Positions 36,701 through 49,333 of a stretch of 64,000 bases of DNA are shown here, piece after piece. The stretch is from NCBI GenBank assembly GCA_904063045.1, contig CAJFCJ010000002.1, positions 2,785,891 through 2,849,890 of the forward strand, read 5' to 3'. Below the pieces are notes generated by a model. That model saw only the letters and a list, made by a program, of their open reading frames with translations. It had not been told where the DNA came from and ran no database searches. The translations under genes and the position numbers were made by a program. Each line of letters begins with the position of its first letter. The stretch's first letter is position 1. The DNA comes from Dimorphilus gyrociliatus (Eukaryota; Annelida; Polychaeta; Dinophilidae).

Positions 36701-36954
36701 AGGTGGCTGATGGACTGCCATCAGCCTCTACCTGCTCCCTATTGGAAACTATATCCCTATTGGATTCACCCGCCGTACAAAATAGCAACTGCAGTGACTG
36801 TGGTCAAAGTGCACCAAGCGATACACCCGCTATTGCTCCATCGACGCCGGCTAAAACCGTTGAAGAAAAAGAAATGGCTCGTAGATGTTCGGTTCAGGAG
36901 AGGAATGAACGAGTTTTAAAATGGCTGGACGGCATGGAAGAATCACAAAGCTGA
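33706..36954 (+). CDS. Two-exon gene of unknown function
   Basis: Exons 33706-33767 and 36504-36954, joined in phase 2 across AG/GTGAGT and TTCAG, give about 170 aa. I do not recognise a family. Visible: an acidic start (MNASDDER), two Cys pairs, CTGC right at the junction and CSDCG in the middle, a Ser/Thr/Pro-rich linker, and a charged C-terminus ending SVQERNERVLKWLDGMEESQS split here as SVQERNERV and LKWLDGMEESQS. No signal peptide or membrane helix, so it is probably intracellular. An in-frame extension upstream to an acceptor at 33686 is open (CQVGCP before the Met), so 33706 may be internal to a longer protein. An AATAAA at 37083-37088 follows the stop by about 130 bases. The 2.7 kb intron holds a (GA)n tract near 36121 and an E-box at 35282. 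Confidence 0.6.
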
Positions 36955-37674
36955 TGGTTTTTTTTGTACCCTTTCTTCTTCCTGCAACTCTATCGACTGT
37001 ATAATCTGAAAAAATTAATATTTAAAAAAACAAAAGCCTATGTATCAACTAATAAAAAATTACGTAATACATTTATAAAGTAAATAAAATAAATTCCCGG
37101 ATAAAAATCAGAAGAGCAATACTTTTCGTAACGAAAAGTATATTGCGTAATTTTCATATTTTACATGGAAAAATTTTTTAAAGCATTTAGAATAAATAAT
37201 TAAAAAAATTTGAATTATTTATGTTCGTTCAATATGATTAGCGTCCCTATCCATCTGAGCCAAAGAGTTGCATAAATTAAAATCGATTTCTATATTAGTA
37301 TATACTGTATATATATATATGTATATATATATAGACAGTATATACATGTATATAAGTGTTTTTACTTAATCCAGGTAGTCTCTTATTTTTCGCTTTGAAG
37401 AAAATTGAGATATAAATACTAAATCACGTGACAAAAAAGTGAATTAAAACGGCATAAACTCACGTTAAGTACGTATTTAAAAAAAGGTTGTATTATACAT
37501 GGATGAAATATTTAATATAGTTAATGCAAATGTACTCTAATTTTACTCGCTTTGCTGAATAAGCAAAAAAAAAATTTCCCTCTTACTGTTTATGTTGAGG
37601 GCGTAGATCGTTAATCAATCCCTTTTCTCTAGTAATTATGGACGATTGTTGCTTTTTGCTCATTAAATTGCTTT

Positions 37675-37736
37675 AGCAATCTTAATTGGTCTGGTGCTTA
37701 AGGCTATTAAGGAGATTGCTTTCCTATCCTTAATAG
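37675..37736. other. Hairpin-forming inverted repeats
   Basis: CTATTAAGGA at 37704-37713 pairs perfectly with TCCTTAATAG at 37727-37736. A second, competing stem pairs AGCAATC at 37675-37681 with GATTGCT at 37714-37720. The stretch is also less AT-rich than its neighbours. It might be a small structured RNA or a piece of a mobile element. Confidence 0.35.
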
Positions 37737-39684
37737 TTCAATCCTGGAAATCCTGTAATTTTTAAGCGTATCTATTTCCATTATAAAAATATATAGATTA
37801 ACTAATCTATCTAAAAGAAAAATAAAAATAATAGGAGTACTTGTCTTTGCAAATATCAAAAGAGGAAAAAGGGACGATAAAGCAGAACGAAAACATTTAT
37901 ATCCTTTTTGCGAAATCTATAGTTTGCTAAGAAAGCAAACTAAAACAGTGATATTGTTAAAGTTTATCAAACTCTTTGTAGAATATATACAATATTTATT
38001 AATATATGACAAACGCAATGACCGTCAGAGAAAGAAAGCTGGTATGACACAACTTAATTTTGTTTATATAAATCAGAGACATATGTTACGTTCTCCCGTT
38101 ATTAATATACGTTTGTCGACCTTGTTTGTCATATTAATTTTTCTCTTCTTCTTTCAATCTCTCTATCTCTTTCGTTACGAGCGAAATGATATAAAATAAG
38201 AAGAGCTGTCTGCTAATTCTTATATGAAATTATATAGGAACAAAAAAGAAGAAATTAATTCTATATTTTTCCTTTTCTTTCCTTTTTTACGATCTAAAGT
38301 TTTATTAATAAGATATTTAAATGATAAATGAGTGTGAATGTACTACTATTTGTCTTTATACTACAATTGTTATAAATAGTACATTATATATTGCATATAA
38401 AGTTGTTATTACATATTCTTCATGCTTATAAAATATCTTTTTATGTAATATTTCTTGTGTTCTTTTGGTAAAAGTGATTTTTTTCTCTTCTACCAATCAA
38501 TTAGAAATAATCTGTTCTGTTCACAGAACAGACAAATTGCATCTGATAAACTACAGATAATCATTTCCTTCCTCTCTCCTAACATGAACGTATTATATGT
38601 TACATTCATTAGCAAAATTGGCCAAGAAAGGCGTAAGACTGGAGAGACCAGGCAATAAAATAACATGAAAAAACAAAAAATTCAGTAATTTCCCTTGTGC
38701 CAAAAGAGCAAGCTCCACCATTTAATACTACCAAACCAGTAAGGGGAACGAGGGAAAAACAGAGCGATGGAGCGGTTAAGGGAATACAGCCGATAAGGGA
38801 AAAAAGGGCTTTCCAAATAGTGTCAAAAGACAATAGAAACTAGACATTTATCAAATATTTAAATAGTTTAAAGGTAGTTTGCATATATTTGTTAGCTCTT
38901 GTCAATTATTTCAATTTATAATACTTTAAAAGAGGAATTAGAAAAAGACCTACATATAGCCTTGTCTCCAGTTTATTTGTTCTAGCTGTTAGGTGCAGAC
39001 AAACAATACGAATAGGCCTTCATTCACCAAGAGAGCAAAGCAGAAAGAGAGAGAGAGAAAGAGTATGAGGATGCTGAGAAAAAAGGTTGTAAATTAGAGA
39101 ATACCAAAAACGAAAACAGCCAAACTAGATAACTATATGACAACTGTCAATTTTCTTTAATAATTTGACGTCTATATCAAAGTTTAAGAAGATTACAGCA
39201 ACTATTTATCTTTTCCTACATTTATTCATAAAGATAGAATTAGCCTCTTTTCTTTTTCCCTCACTATGCTTCTGGCTTTCCCTCTAACTCTTCGTATCTT
39301 TTACACATACAAATATATATAGCAAGTAAAAATACATATACGCACTTCTATAGTATATTGTACATATACATTATGTATGTACACCGTATACATATATATA
39401 TATATATATTTCCTTACTCTTTATTTTAGCATAATCTACTAGAGTAGTAATTACAATAGTAGGCGTAAACAAATATATATATATATATATAAGTCTAATA
39501 TATGGACAATACAATTAAGCTACCTTTAACGATCAACGTTTTTTTATACAAAAGAGAAAAAGTATAAGGTAAACGTTAAAACTGAAGCCTATAAATTCTA
39601 CTTAAATGGAAAGATAGAAAAGAAGAATAAAAGGAAACAATATAAAAATGAGGGGAGGAAGGAGAGAGAGAGAAGAGGATGTGA

Positions 39685-39702
39685 GGGAGGGAGGGGGAGG
39701 GG
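39685..39702 (+). other. G-quadruplex motif
   Basis: GGG, GGG, GGGGG and GGGG separated by single A bases, inside a 90-base purine tract. Confidence 0.7.
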
Positions 39703-40591
39703 AGCGAAAGGGGAAATGGTAGAAGCAAGGGGGAAAATAATAAAGTAGCACTGTGACAAATACGAAAAACATAAATCTAGACGTATTATTCATTCTGAAC
39801 AGTCTAAATAGTAATTCGTTTCTTTCTTTTTTCTATTATGAGCTTTTTTTATGCTTATATTTTGTCAATTTAAGTCTTTATAGGAAAAAAAGAAGGACGT
39901 AAAAAAAAGAAAGGAAAAAAAGAATCTACTTTATTCGATTAATAATCGTTGAATTGTGATCGAATTTCTTTCTTAATCACTTCAAGTTTTATGTTTTATC
40001 GACGTAAGAATAATGATTAAACAGTATATCCTATAGTTTTTGCCCTCTTATGTACCTTTTTTGTAATACAAACTAATTCGTCTCTAAGCTTGTTATTATA
40101 GTGTGAGAAAATTGGGAAAGGGAAAAAGGTTTCCTTCTTTTTCTCACTCTCTTTCTATTATGCAAATTTATGATGAAATATTAATATTTTTTCTTTATTG
40201 TAAATTATCCAAACTAATTTCCATAGTATTTAAAGAAAGCGGATGAGCGTTGAAATTAAGCATCTAATATGATTTCTCTTTTATGTCCAACAGGTACTCG
40301 TTTACTTTTACTGCCCCATTTTCAATTCTCAAACGTGGTAAACGTTTAGTTCTTGCTTTTTCTCACACTTTTTTATTTCTAGTTGCCTCTTTTACACACA
40401 AAATAGTAAACTTGCGAAAAGCACTTAAATCTCCATATTTCTATTTCCTATTCCATATAAAAAGTCCTAAAGTATATAGGGAAAGAAACACTCCTTGGGT
40501 AGATGCAACTCAAACATTATATTGACGGAGAGTAATATTTTCAGCCCAACGGCTAAAGGGGGTAACGAATAAATTTCCTTTTCAACTAGAA

Positions 40592-40600
40592 ACGCCATCT
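40592..40600 (-). promoter_or_regulatory. AGATGGCGT motif
   Basis: On the minus strand the context is CACTATAGATGGCGTTTC. Confidence 0.35.
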
Positions 40601-41624
40601 ATAGTGTGATGTTTATCTCTTCCTTCTCTCTCTCTCTCTCTCTCCATCAATATATTTTATATATGATATATGCTGGAGAGTATGATAAATTAGCTATATA
40701 TATATATTCTGTTTTATATATGTAGTTTAATATGATAAAAGCGACGATTCAAAGTTAATTTCTTTATATTTTATTTATAAAAATTATTTATGACATTCTT
40801 GTATATTTAAAAAGAAGAATATAAAATTTTATTCTATTAAAAGAAAAGGAACATTGTATTAGATATATAATAAGAATGAGAATGTAATAAGTGAAAAAAG
40901 AGGGATAGGAAGAAAATAGATTGTAAAAAGCATATGAAGAAGAAGCAGAAGAATAAGTGGGAAAAAGAAGGAAAAGAAAAACACTTGAAAATGTAAAGAA
41001 ATAAAGATAATAAGGAATTATAAAAAAAACTCTTAATAATAAATTCGCGTCACACGAGCGATAATAACAAAAAAAATTATATCATAATTATGATAAACAA
41101 CGTTCTTTTCGTATTTTATTTATTTTGCATGTACAAAACTTTTTCTCTATTCTTTTTTTTTATTATTATTTTATATCTTTTCTTAACAAAACAAAAATCA
41201 TGTGAACCATTTTCTTATATCTTCTTTTCGGTTGCTATTTTCTTGTTTTTTAACTGTTCGTTTAATTCAATTTAGAATAGAGCGTATAGAGAACCATGGG
41301 ACGTGTTATCAGATCGTTAATCAATGGATTTTCTGTGGCATATATTCTCTTTGCTAAAATTCCCTTAGTACAGAATCTGCAGACAGAAAAAAAATTCTTC
41401 CATACTTTCTTTTCTCTTCTTCCCATTTTTCGTCTCTCTCTCTCTCTCTCTCTCACTTTTATAAAAATTCTTTTAAATGAGAAATTTTATGCAGAGTATT
41501 CGAAATTTCCTTGAAATTTCCTGTTTGTGAAAAAACGAATTTAGATTAGACCAAGAGATTAAAGGGGAAAAAATTGGCTAATAGATTATTTCCATAAAAA
41601 ATAATAAAAACTTGAGTTAGCACT

Positions 41625-41633
41625 AGATGGCGC
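41625..41633 (+). promoter_or_regulatory. AGATGGCGC motif
   Basis: Context GCACTAGATGGCGCTTTC, about 300 bases past the PATJ-like stop codon; the best match in the window to a CTCF-type core. Confidence 0.4.
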
Positions 41634-41949
41634 TTTCTTTTTTTTGCCTTTTATTGTAAAGATTTTGTACTGCAGAATTTTTCATTAAAAATTCTTTCCT
41701 GTACTTAAAACTTACTTGATTTTGATTAAAAAGATAACGCTTCTAAAGGCCTTAAATTAATTTGGTCTATTTTTTTTTTAAATTCTCCAACTTGCTTGTG
41801 TTGTTTGGAAAATTTAACATCAGATAAAAAAGGTATCTAGGCTTGATGAAAAGATGAAGGAGAGGTAAAAAATTGGCTAAAGATAGCCAATTAACCTACT
41901 TTTATAACAAGCAATCAAGTATTCCTCTTTTTTTTTTAGTAAAAGTTGT

Positions 41950-44900
41950 TTAATCGTCAAGTATCTTTGATTTAATATCTTGCAGTTCGATTTTTTCATC
42001 ATATTTAGACGCCTGGCAAGAATCGGAATTTACTAAGGGCGTCGCTTGGAAGAAATCAGCAAATTGTAAATTGTCCAACGATTCAGTTAAATCATCCGTT
42101 TCTTTATTCCCTTCATTTTCTTCTTTTCCTTGGCCAATACTACGAACGAGGAGCGTAATAGGCGATTTAGCAAATTTGATAGCTTCAACTGCCTGTTCGT
42201 GCCTTGCATTTCTAATATCCTGACCGTCTACTTCCAATATTTGATCTCCCTTTTTCAGTTGTCCAGCCGCCGGCCCACATTCGGCAACTTGTTTAACAAA
42301 TATTCCAGATTTAAGCTCATTCGGAAAGATTTCGCTATCCATTTTACCGCCGACAATATTTAAGCCCAGGGACTCGTCATCCTTTCTATAGAGTAATGAA
42401 GAAACAATACATTAAAAAAATTAAAGAAGGAAAAGAAGGAAGACGAAGAAAAAAAAACTCTATCTATTTTTCAATCGATAAAAGTCTATTCCTTAACGAA
42501 AATCGTTAGGTTTACGGCGTTAATTTTGCTAGATTTCCATGCGGGAATGCTCCATTTTTAGACTTATCAATTTGAAATTTGTTCTATTTTGAACTATCAT
42601 ACATATTTGATAATAATAAAAAAAATATCGCAGAGTAGAAAACGTTAAATATAAATAACGAATATATAATGGATTTTCGTATAAAAAACGAATTTAATGG
42701 CTTTGGTAAATTTAGATCGATATCAGTACTCTATTAGTTATTAGCGTGTATGAGAATAGGTGCGATAAATGATTCTAATTCATCATATTAATATATTAAC
42801 AATACTAATGCCTATTATTGTAAAGGTGGAAATATTATAATAGATCATAAAACAATAGCCATACCCTTTTACTTTCATCGATTAAATCAATTTACTATTT
42901 TCGTTAATTGTCTTTAAAAATAACAAAAATTAAAAGAAAAAAAATGGAGAAGAGAGTGACTATTAAGAGATAAAAAAAAATCTTTCCTTATTAAAGGACA
43001 CGGCCTGTATATTCTCAGCACCATTTTTAATTATATAAAGTCTTTTTATGACCGGAATAACATTTGTTAAATGGAACAAAATATAAAGAATAATGTATAA
43101 CCTGTGAATTGTAATTCTTATGGGATCGTTAAAGAATAAGGCCTGATCTATTTGGCGTTTAATAGATGTTGTCGATGTGCTGGCGTGAAGGGTTGAAGGT
43201 TGGTTTTCCTGAGTGGTCGGGCTCCTATTATTTTAATTTATTAGAATGAATATGAGATATATCAAGTGTGTATAATAAATATATTAGTAGGGTAAAAGTT
43301 ATTCCAAATCACTTACTGTGATGAAAGACATGGTTCTGCAGTTGAATTATTTGCATCCCTGAGTAGTGAATTAAACTCGGCAGATTGTTCTAAAGACTTA
43401 GTACTACCGCTCACCACCACCTAAAGTAAGAAAGAGATAAAAAAATATTATTTATTAGCCATTTATTATTCATATATACATGCTAAACCTCATTGGAAAT
43501 TATGGAAGAAGTATCTGTGCATATATTGACAAATTCTCCAAACTCAATGTGTTCGTAATTTTCACTTATATCGTCCATTGAACTTTCTGGTGAATTTGGT
43601 GACAAGGGTTTGATCAAACCTATTCTAGTTTGACCAGGTGGCGCCTCTGTGAAAGATAAAAAGAGTTAATTGTTTAATCTAACAATTAGCTAAAAAGAAG
43701 AGAGGTGTCAATAACATTCATTAACGAACCTTTGAGTGCCTTAACGGCGTCACTGACACGGCCATTTTGCAAGGAGATATCGTTTACAGAAACAATTCTG
43801 TCACCCGGTAAAACTCTTCCGTCCGCTTGAGCTACTCCGCCAGGAACTAATGACCTAACGATAACTATCCAATCCCCTGGCTTCAAGGGATCTTCATAAT
43901 CTATCATAGAGAAACCCAAACCCTTATTGGTTTTTGGTAGAGTCACTTCTGTGACGGCTTTGTTCCAAACTGTTACGGCTGTTAGAGGTTCAACAGAACG
44001 CCACCTAGCAACTGGGTAATGTCGATCCATCACTAGGCATGCCTCTGATTTCGCTTTGAACAGCTTTTCTGACGTCACAAATGCTTTCCTGCGGCAGACT
44101 ATTCGAACGTTAAGTGGCAGCTTTTTTAGTATGCTTAAGACGTTCTTGTAATTCTTGCCAAACAAAATTTCATCATTAACTTGAAGAAGTTCATCTCCTT
44201 GCATTAATATACCATCTTGGCCGACGGGTCCTTCTTTGAGAATACTTCTGATATAGTGATGAGGTCGGACTTCTACGCCGTCCTCTATATCGACAGTACC
44301 TTCGAGACCGACCCCTAATCCCCCACCATCCCTGAACTTTGAAACGTGTGCTATTATTATTTCGCCCTTAGGGCAATTTAGCCTATTTTCCCAATTCCTG
44401 ACTAGCTCATCTTCCGGGTTAGCCTCGATGGGCAGCTGATTGTCATTATCATCTTTTCTTGGATCAATTTTATCCTGATTAACGTTTAAGCTCTTTGAAC
44501 TATTTTCCTTATTGCCTTCGCTGTCCTCTCTGATATTTAATCTAGCCAATTTCATTGTAACCATTTTTCCAGTCGATTTCAGCACCTCGACAGCTTGAGC
44601 GTTCGTAAAACCTTCTAAGCTCTGTCCATTTACCTGCAAATATACAAGATGATTGGTATACTCTACTCACGTGAATGTGAAATAATATAAAGAGTATTAA
44701 ATATGTGATATATGATGAATTTTTTTATAGCCACATCAAAGTTTTAGTAAATTATGCATTCGAAAAAAGACGATTAATAAGGTTTGTAAGGTTTCTCTTT
44801 GCCTAATAAAATTTACCTCCACGATCCGATCATGCGGCTGAACTCGACCATCTAAAGCCGCCGCACTTCCATCGAGAACGTGCCTAACGTATATTCCGCA

Positions 44901-45545
44901 GAGTTTCTCGTTAGCCGAAAAACCCACAAGACCGGCTATCTTTATGCCCAAGCCCGACTCGTCTTTAACTAGGTCGACGTCGAATACTGTTTCTACAGGC
45001 ATAGACTCGATTGTTTGCTGGGTTTTATGCAACGTCGGAGGCGTGAAAATTTGCTCTTTATCTTTTAGTTCCTTATGAAATGTAGCGTTCGTATAATCTT
45101 TAATAGGGCTTTCATAGTCTTCCTTTTGCTTTTCGGGTGTTTGGAAACCTTGAGAGTCATTTGTAAAGCTCTCTGTTAAACCTAGTGCGTACAATTGATG
45201 TAAATGTTCTTCTAGACGCTCAATTGGAACAGCTTCTGAATATGGAGGATTCCTAGCAACTTCTGAGGACTCTGATATTGATCGAGCAACTACCAGCCTG
45301 ATATGACTTCCCGCCTTCCTCAAAACAAAAGCTACCTGCTCTGAGCTCATTCCCCTAACTGACCATTGGCAAATATGAAGTAGATGGTCGCCAATCTTCA
45401 AACGGCCGTCGTTGTCCGCAACACCGCCTGCTATAATCATTTTTACTGCAACACCCGTTGATTTTCCGCCCATTATTCCAAATCCCAGGCCGTTACCGTT
45501 GTTTATAAGATCAATCACTTCTACTGCTACAATATCGCTGTTTAA
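41950..45545 (-). CDS. PATJ/MPDZ-like multi-PDZ scaffold (main coding exons)
   Basis: Patj-type proteins assemble polarity and junction complexes at the cell cortex. Exons in transcription order: 45545-44817, 44633-43730, 43646-43489, 43420-43317, 43224-43102, 42385-41950; phases agree and the stop is at 41952-41950. Five PDZ domains are seen by their carboxylate loops: GLGFGI and GLGIKI (first exon and its junction, DRIVE joined to VNGQS), GLGVGL and GLGFSM (second exon), and SLGLNI (last junction). Order and sequence match PATJ domains 2, 3, 4, 5 and 8, for example AHVSKF before the third, SLVPGGVAQADGR in the fourth and HEQAVEAI in the fifth. The spacer between the fourth and fifth is low complexity. 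The protein ends about 60 residues after the last PDZ, so the later PDZ domains of vertebrate PATJ are absent, as in the short insect form. No L27 domain is seen. Confidence 0.88.
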
Positions 45546-46564
45546 CTGCAAAAAGAAAAAAAGTGATTTATATAAGATTTATACCCTCTTAAAGCCTAAA
45601 CTCAATAAGCGTCTCGAAAACTTGTTTATGGCATTTGCTCGCAACACTTATTTTCACCTGCATAAAGCAATAGTACGATTCAAAAATAAAAGAGAAAGTG
45701 AAAAGTAACCCTGCTCGGTGAAACTATTAAGAAAAAGTAAAAATAATATAGTACAGAATATATACTATATATACAGTATATAAAGTGTAATTAGACAGAG
45801 AGGAAAAGTAGAACAAGAATAAAAGAAAAGGAGAAATCAAGATCATTCATAATTAAATTCTAAAACATATTTCTTCGTTGACGTTCGTTTGCCTTCAACA
45901 TTTTTCACTTTTATAATTAAATGCCTTTACGAAAGGCTTCTTTATAAAAAAAAATCCAATTTTAGTCGTTGGTCGGCTTCATCTATTGATCTATTTGCAA
46001 GGATATAAACAATGAGGGTACATAATTTCCTTATTCTCCTTTGAAGGTGTCGTTGGTGAATAAGAGAAGAAAATTAGAGAGATATTCCAATTAGTATAGA
46101 CCAAATATAGATAGTTAATTATTAAATCATTTCGTTTATTAATTAAACAGAACATTTGCTCAACATATACGTTTTCTTATCCTATGCATTAAGCGTATAA
46201 TCTAACTCTACTATTGTAATAATATACTGTGCGCAACCAGATAGATATATGTCCCATGTTTTATATTATATATATACAGTGTACATTCTAGATTGTTTGT
46301 GAGCAATAGCTCATTAAAATGACTGAAAAACTAGTCGTGATTATTATAAAGACAGGCTGAGAAAGGCAAATTGATAGGCATTTAAAGTAATTGATTGCAA
46401 AAAAATAGCAAAAGAAAACTTATAAGATAAAATATACTAGTTATATTTTTTTTTCTTTTACGAAAATAAGTAGAGTTTATACAGTAAACAACAAAGTTTT
46501 TTGATTTTCTATACAAAATCTATTTTTAATTCTTTAAAAAAAAAAAAAAGGAAAATCAACTTAC

Positions 46565-46691
46565 AACCATCCTTCCGAACTTGGTTGGAAAGTGTGAGTT
46601 CAATTGTCCAAAGAAATTCAACGCAATATCGATTAAGTTCTCTCTCTCACTCTCCCGCTCTAGCAAATTGAAGCGAAAGAAGATAACAGGC
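46565..46691 (-). CDS. Probable 5' exon of the PATJ-like gene
   Basis: A strong donor (GTT then GTAAGT) at 46564 is in phase 0, matching the acceptor at 45546. Read to the donor, the frame ends KFGRMV. Two models fit. In one the ATG at 46570-46568 is the start (MV, then LNSDIVAVEV) and the rest is 5' UTR. In the other the whole exon is coding from an acceptor after CATAG at 46692, entered in phase 2 from 49290. The frame is open across 126 bases, with ERENLIDIAL in the middle, but it does not look like an L27 domain. Confidence 0.45.
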
Positions 46692-47683
46692 CTATGTTAA
46701 TATTAATTATAAAGTATCCATCCGTACTCTATAACGAACTTCTTTCATGTTATATTTTGTCAATCTGAAAAATATATATTTGAAACTCTAAATAATCTCT
46801 CTCTTAAAGTATAAAAAAGGGTTAGTAACTTTTAATAAGATATAAATGAAAAGCAAAGTGGAGATAAATAACGCTCTCAGCAAATCGAATAATAACAAAA
46901 GAAACGTCGATAAGCTGAATAAATTCAGTTATGGATAATATATCTTGTAGATAGTACTTAGAAATCGAAAAAACGTGGACATGTCAGACTATTATATACA
47001 CGTATAAATCAATTAATCGACCCCCTCCGTCCCTCCCTCCCTCTCCTACTTCTGTAAAATAAATATTCTAACTATACTGCAATAATTTCTTTTTCAAATT
47101 AAGAATTTTCTTTTATATATGTAGTTATTTACTGTTAGGGATGTGTGTGGTTTATACGTATAGATTGATTAGAATTATATAGATATATAGAGAATATCTT
47201 GTACCTGTTGAACAAAAACTTCAATGCAAAAGATTTATTTATATATTGTGTATAGGTTTACATGTAAAGAATATATGTTATATATACCCTGTACGGAGTA
47301 TGCTGTGTATTTGATGGAAAAAAAACCCTTTTGGCTAAACCTGTTTTTCCCTTTAGCCTATGATCCGATTCTGTTACATCCAAACGGAACCATGAAGCAT
47401 AATATATACAATACAGAATAGCATACATTTTCAGATATTACACTATATGTGTTTCAACTACAAGTCCAATACTAGTCTTATTCGTTGTTAATATACTGAT
47501 TCCCTCATATATTTTTTAAAGGTTTAATAAATTAGAATTTCTATGAACGGATTAATTTTCACTAATTAAATAGAATATTCAGTTAGGGCGTAAAACGTTT
47601 CTTTTCAGTCTAATTTATCAAAACATACCTACGAAATATAAATATGTCTATTGGAAGGGTAGAAAATATTTATAGTATATACA

Positions 47684-47714
<31 letters not shown>

Positions 47715-48989
47715 AATTAATATGTATAGTCAATACATCAATATCCTTTTCTTTATATAAACATATATGTACAACATAAGCTGTAGGACCAGAAATTTGT
47801 ATATCTGGTCTCGTGTCTTTATGTTGTAGTTAGCTATTCTATAAATCACGTAAATTGGACGGTGTGACCATTGTGAGTGTGGTAGTTCGTGACTTGAAAA
47901 ATTATAACGTCTACACAAGAAAGATTTAGAAAAATTATTCTATTTATCCATTAAAGGAAAGACTAAATAACTAAAAGCCAAAGAATATTGCCAAGTCGGT
48001 TTGAAATTAGATACACGAAGAGGGAGGAAGTAAGCTCATTCTGCAAAAGGTTATCCTACATTGGTATTTTATACTTTAGACGTTGATAATTCACATGAAA
48101 TCCTTATAAATTGATTTAACGGTTAATTTTGGTTACTATGTGTATCAGAACCAATTCAATTGAGGTCAGTGATAAAAACGTCTTTTTTGTTAGTGAATGA
48201 AAAAAGGAGAGAAGGGAATGACTAATAAGATCATATTTTTTATCCTAAAGGATATAAAAAGGCGATACAACTTGAGAAGAAATGGAAAGATGGAAAAGAT
48301 TAATATTGCTTATATGGGCGTTTGTAGGTTAAATAAAGGTACTGCTATAGATTGATATTTATCTCCGATATGAAAAAAATATGAAACTATCTCGAGGCAA
48401 AGGCACTTAATCCTAACTCGTTTAACATGATAAAAATATAGTATAGACATATAAACAACAAATAAGATATCTTATAGAGAGAGAGCATATAAATTTCCTA
48501 TATCCTATTATTATTTTATACATATATATGCAATATATATATATATACAGTATATATATATATATATATATATTATAGCCTATATATTATAAATTTTATA
48601 TGAAAGATGTATATATTTTCCACTATCTGATTTCTCCAAATAGTGAACAATATGATATATATACAGAATATGTATAATATACCCTAAAACTATATTTGTA
48701 CTGTACACATACTACATAGCATTTATGACTATACATTCTTTTATAAAACATATGAACTATTTGCAGATTATAGGATATCTTATGATTACTTAAATAAGCA
48801 AATTTTATCATTAAAAAAATAATAAATAAATTTTCTACCCTTTTTTATTCCTGGATTTTACATCATTATAAAGGTAAACAAGAACTGGAGAGATACATCA
48901 CTATGAATTATTTAAGGAACGAATATATATATATATATAAATTTATATATACTCTAATATACATATATATAAGTATTAATTTTTATATA

Positions 48990-49039
<50 letters not shown>

Positions 49040-49289
49040 GCTAAATACTAAAGTTTTATTAGCATTTATTAAGTCTTTAACGAATCGTTTGTAAAATATC
49101 TGAGAAATATAGACGATAGCCGAAAAAGGAGAAAAAATTGCTTTCTATTACATATATACTGTCTGCTAACAGGCCTCAAATCAATAAAGCCCCAGCAGCA
49201 GCACGTGTGTAGGACGTCGATTTTTCCCACTAAGCGATGAGAATATACGGAATACTAGCTATAAACTCTATAAAAATATATAATTTTAC
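46692..49289 (-). other. Putative first intron of the PATJ-like gene
   Basis: Very AT-rich, with long (TA)n runs at about 47690-47713, 48535-48573 and 48920-49040. I see no L27 or PDZ exon on the minus strand here. Plus-strand frames such as 47224-47421 are composition-driven. Confidence 0.4.
47021..47041 (-). other. G-quadruplex motif on minus strand
   Basis: Plus strand shows CCCCC, CCC, CCC and CCC with loops of 5, 1 and 1 bases. It lies in the 5' intron of the PATJ-like gene, so the G-rich strand is the coding strand. Confidence 0.6.
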
Positions 49290-49333
49290 CAAAAGCAAAA
49301 TAACTCGTCTTCGTCATCTTCTGTAGCCTCCAT
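49290..49333 (-). CDS. Candidate first coding exon (PATJ-like gene)
   Basis: ATG at 49333-49331 opens MEATEDDEDELFCF, an acidic, non-random start, and ends in TG before a GTAAAA donor (phase 2). Joined to the acceptor at 46692 it completes a Trp codon and enters the open 46691-46565 exon, giving a full protein of about 874 aa. About 150 bases upstream on this strand lies CAAGATGGCGCC, a YY1-like element typical of start regions. It could instead belong to another minus-strand gene. Confidence 0.42.

Larger units (their letters stand above)
36955..41949. other. Intergenic region between convergent genes
   Basis: The unknown gene (+) and the PATJ-like gene (-) converge here. Content: AATAAA at 37083, TA runs, a hairpin-forming stretch at 37675-37736, a purine tract with a G-quadruplex motif at 39685-39702, (CT)n tracts at about 40624-40643 and 41430-41453, and AGATGGCG copies at 40592-40600 (minus) and 41625-41633 (plus). 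Small frames at 38609-38833 and 40283-40525 lack support. Confidence 0.5.

Noticed and set aside
38609-38833. 74-codon minus-strand frame
   Set aside because: No ATG at the start and no recognised domain, although the region is less AT-rich than its neighbours.
40283-40525. 80-codon frame starting ATGTCC
   Set aside because: The start lies in an acceptor-like TCCAACAG tract, composition is background-like, and no partner exon or domain was found.
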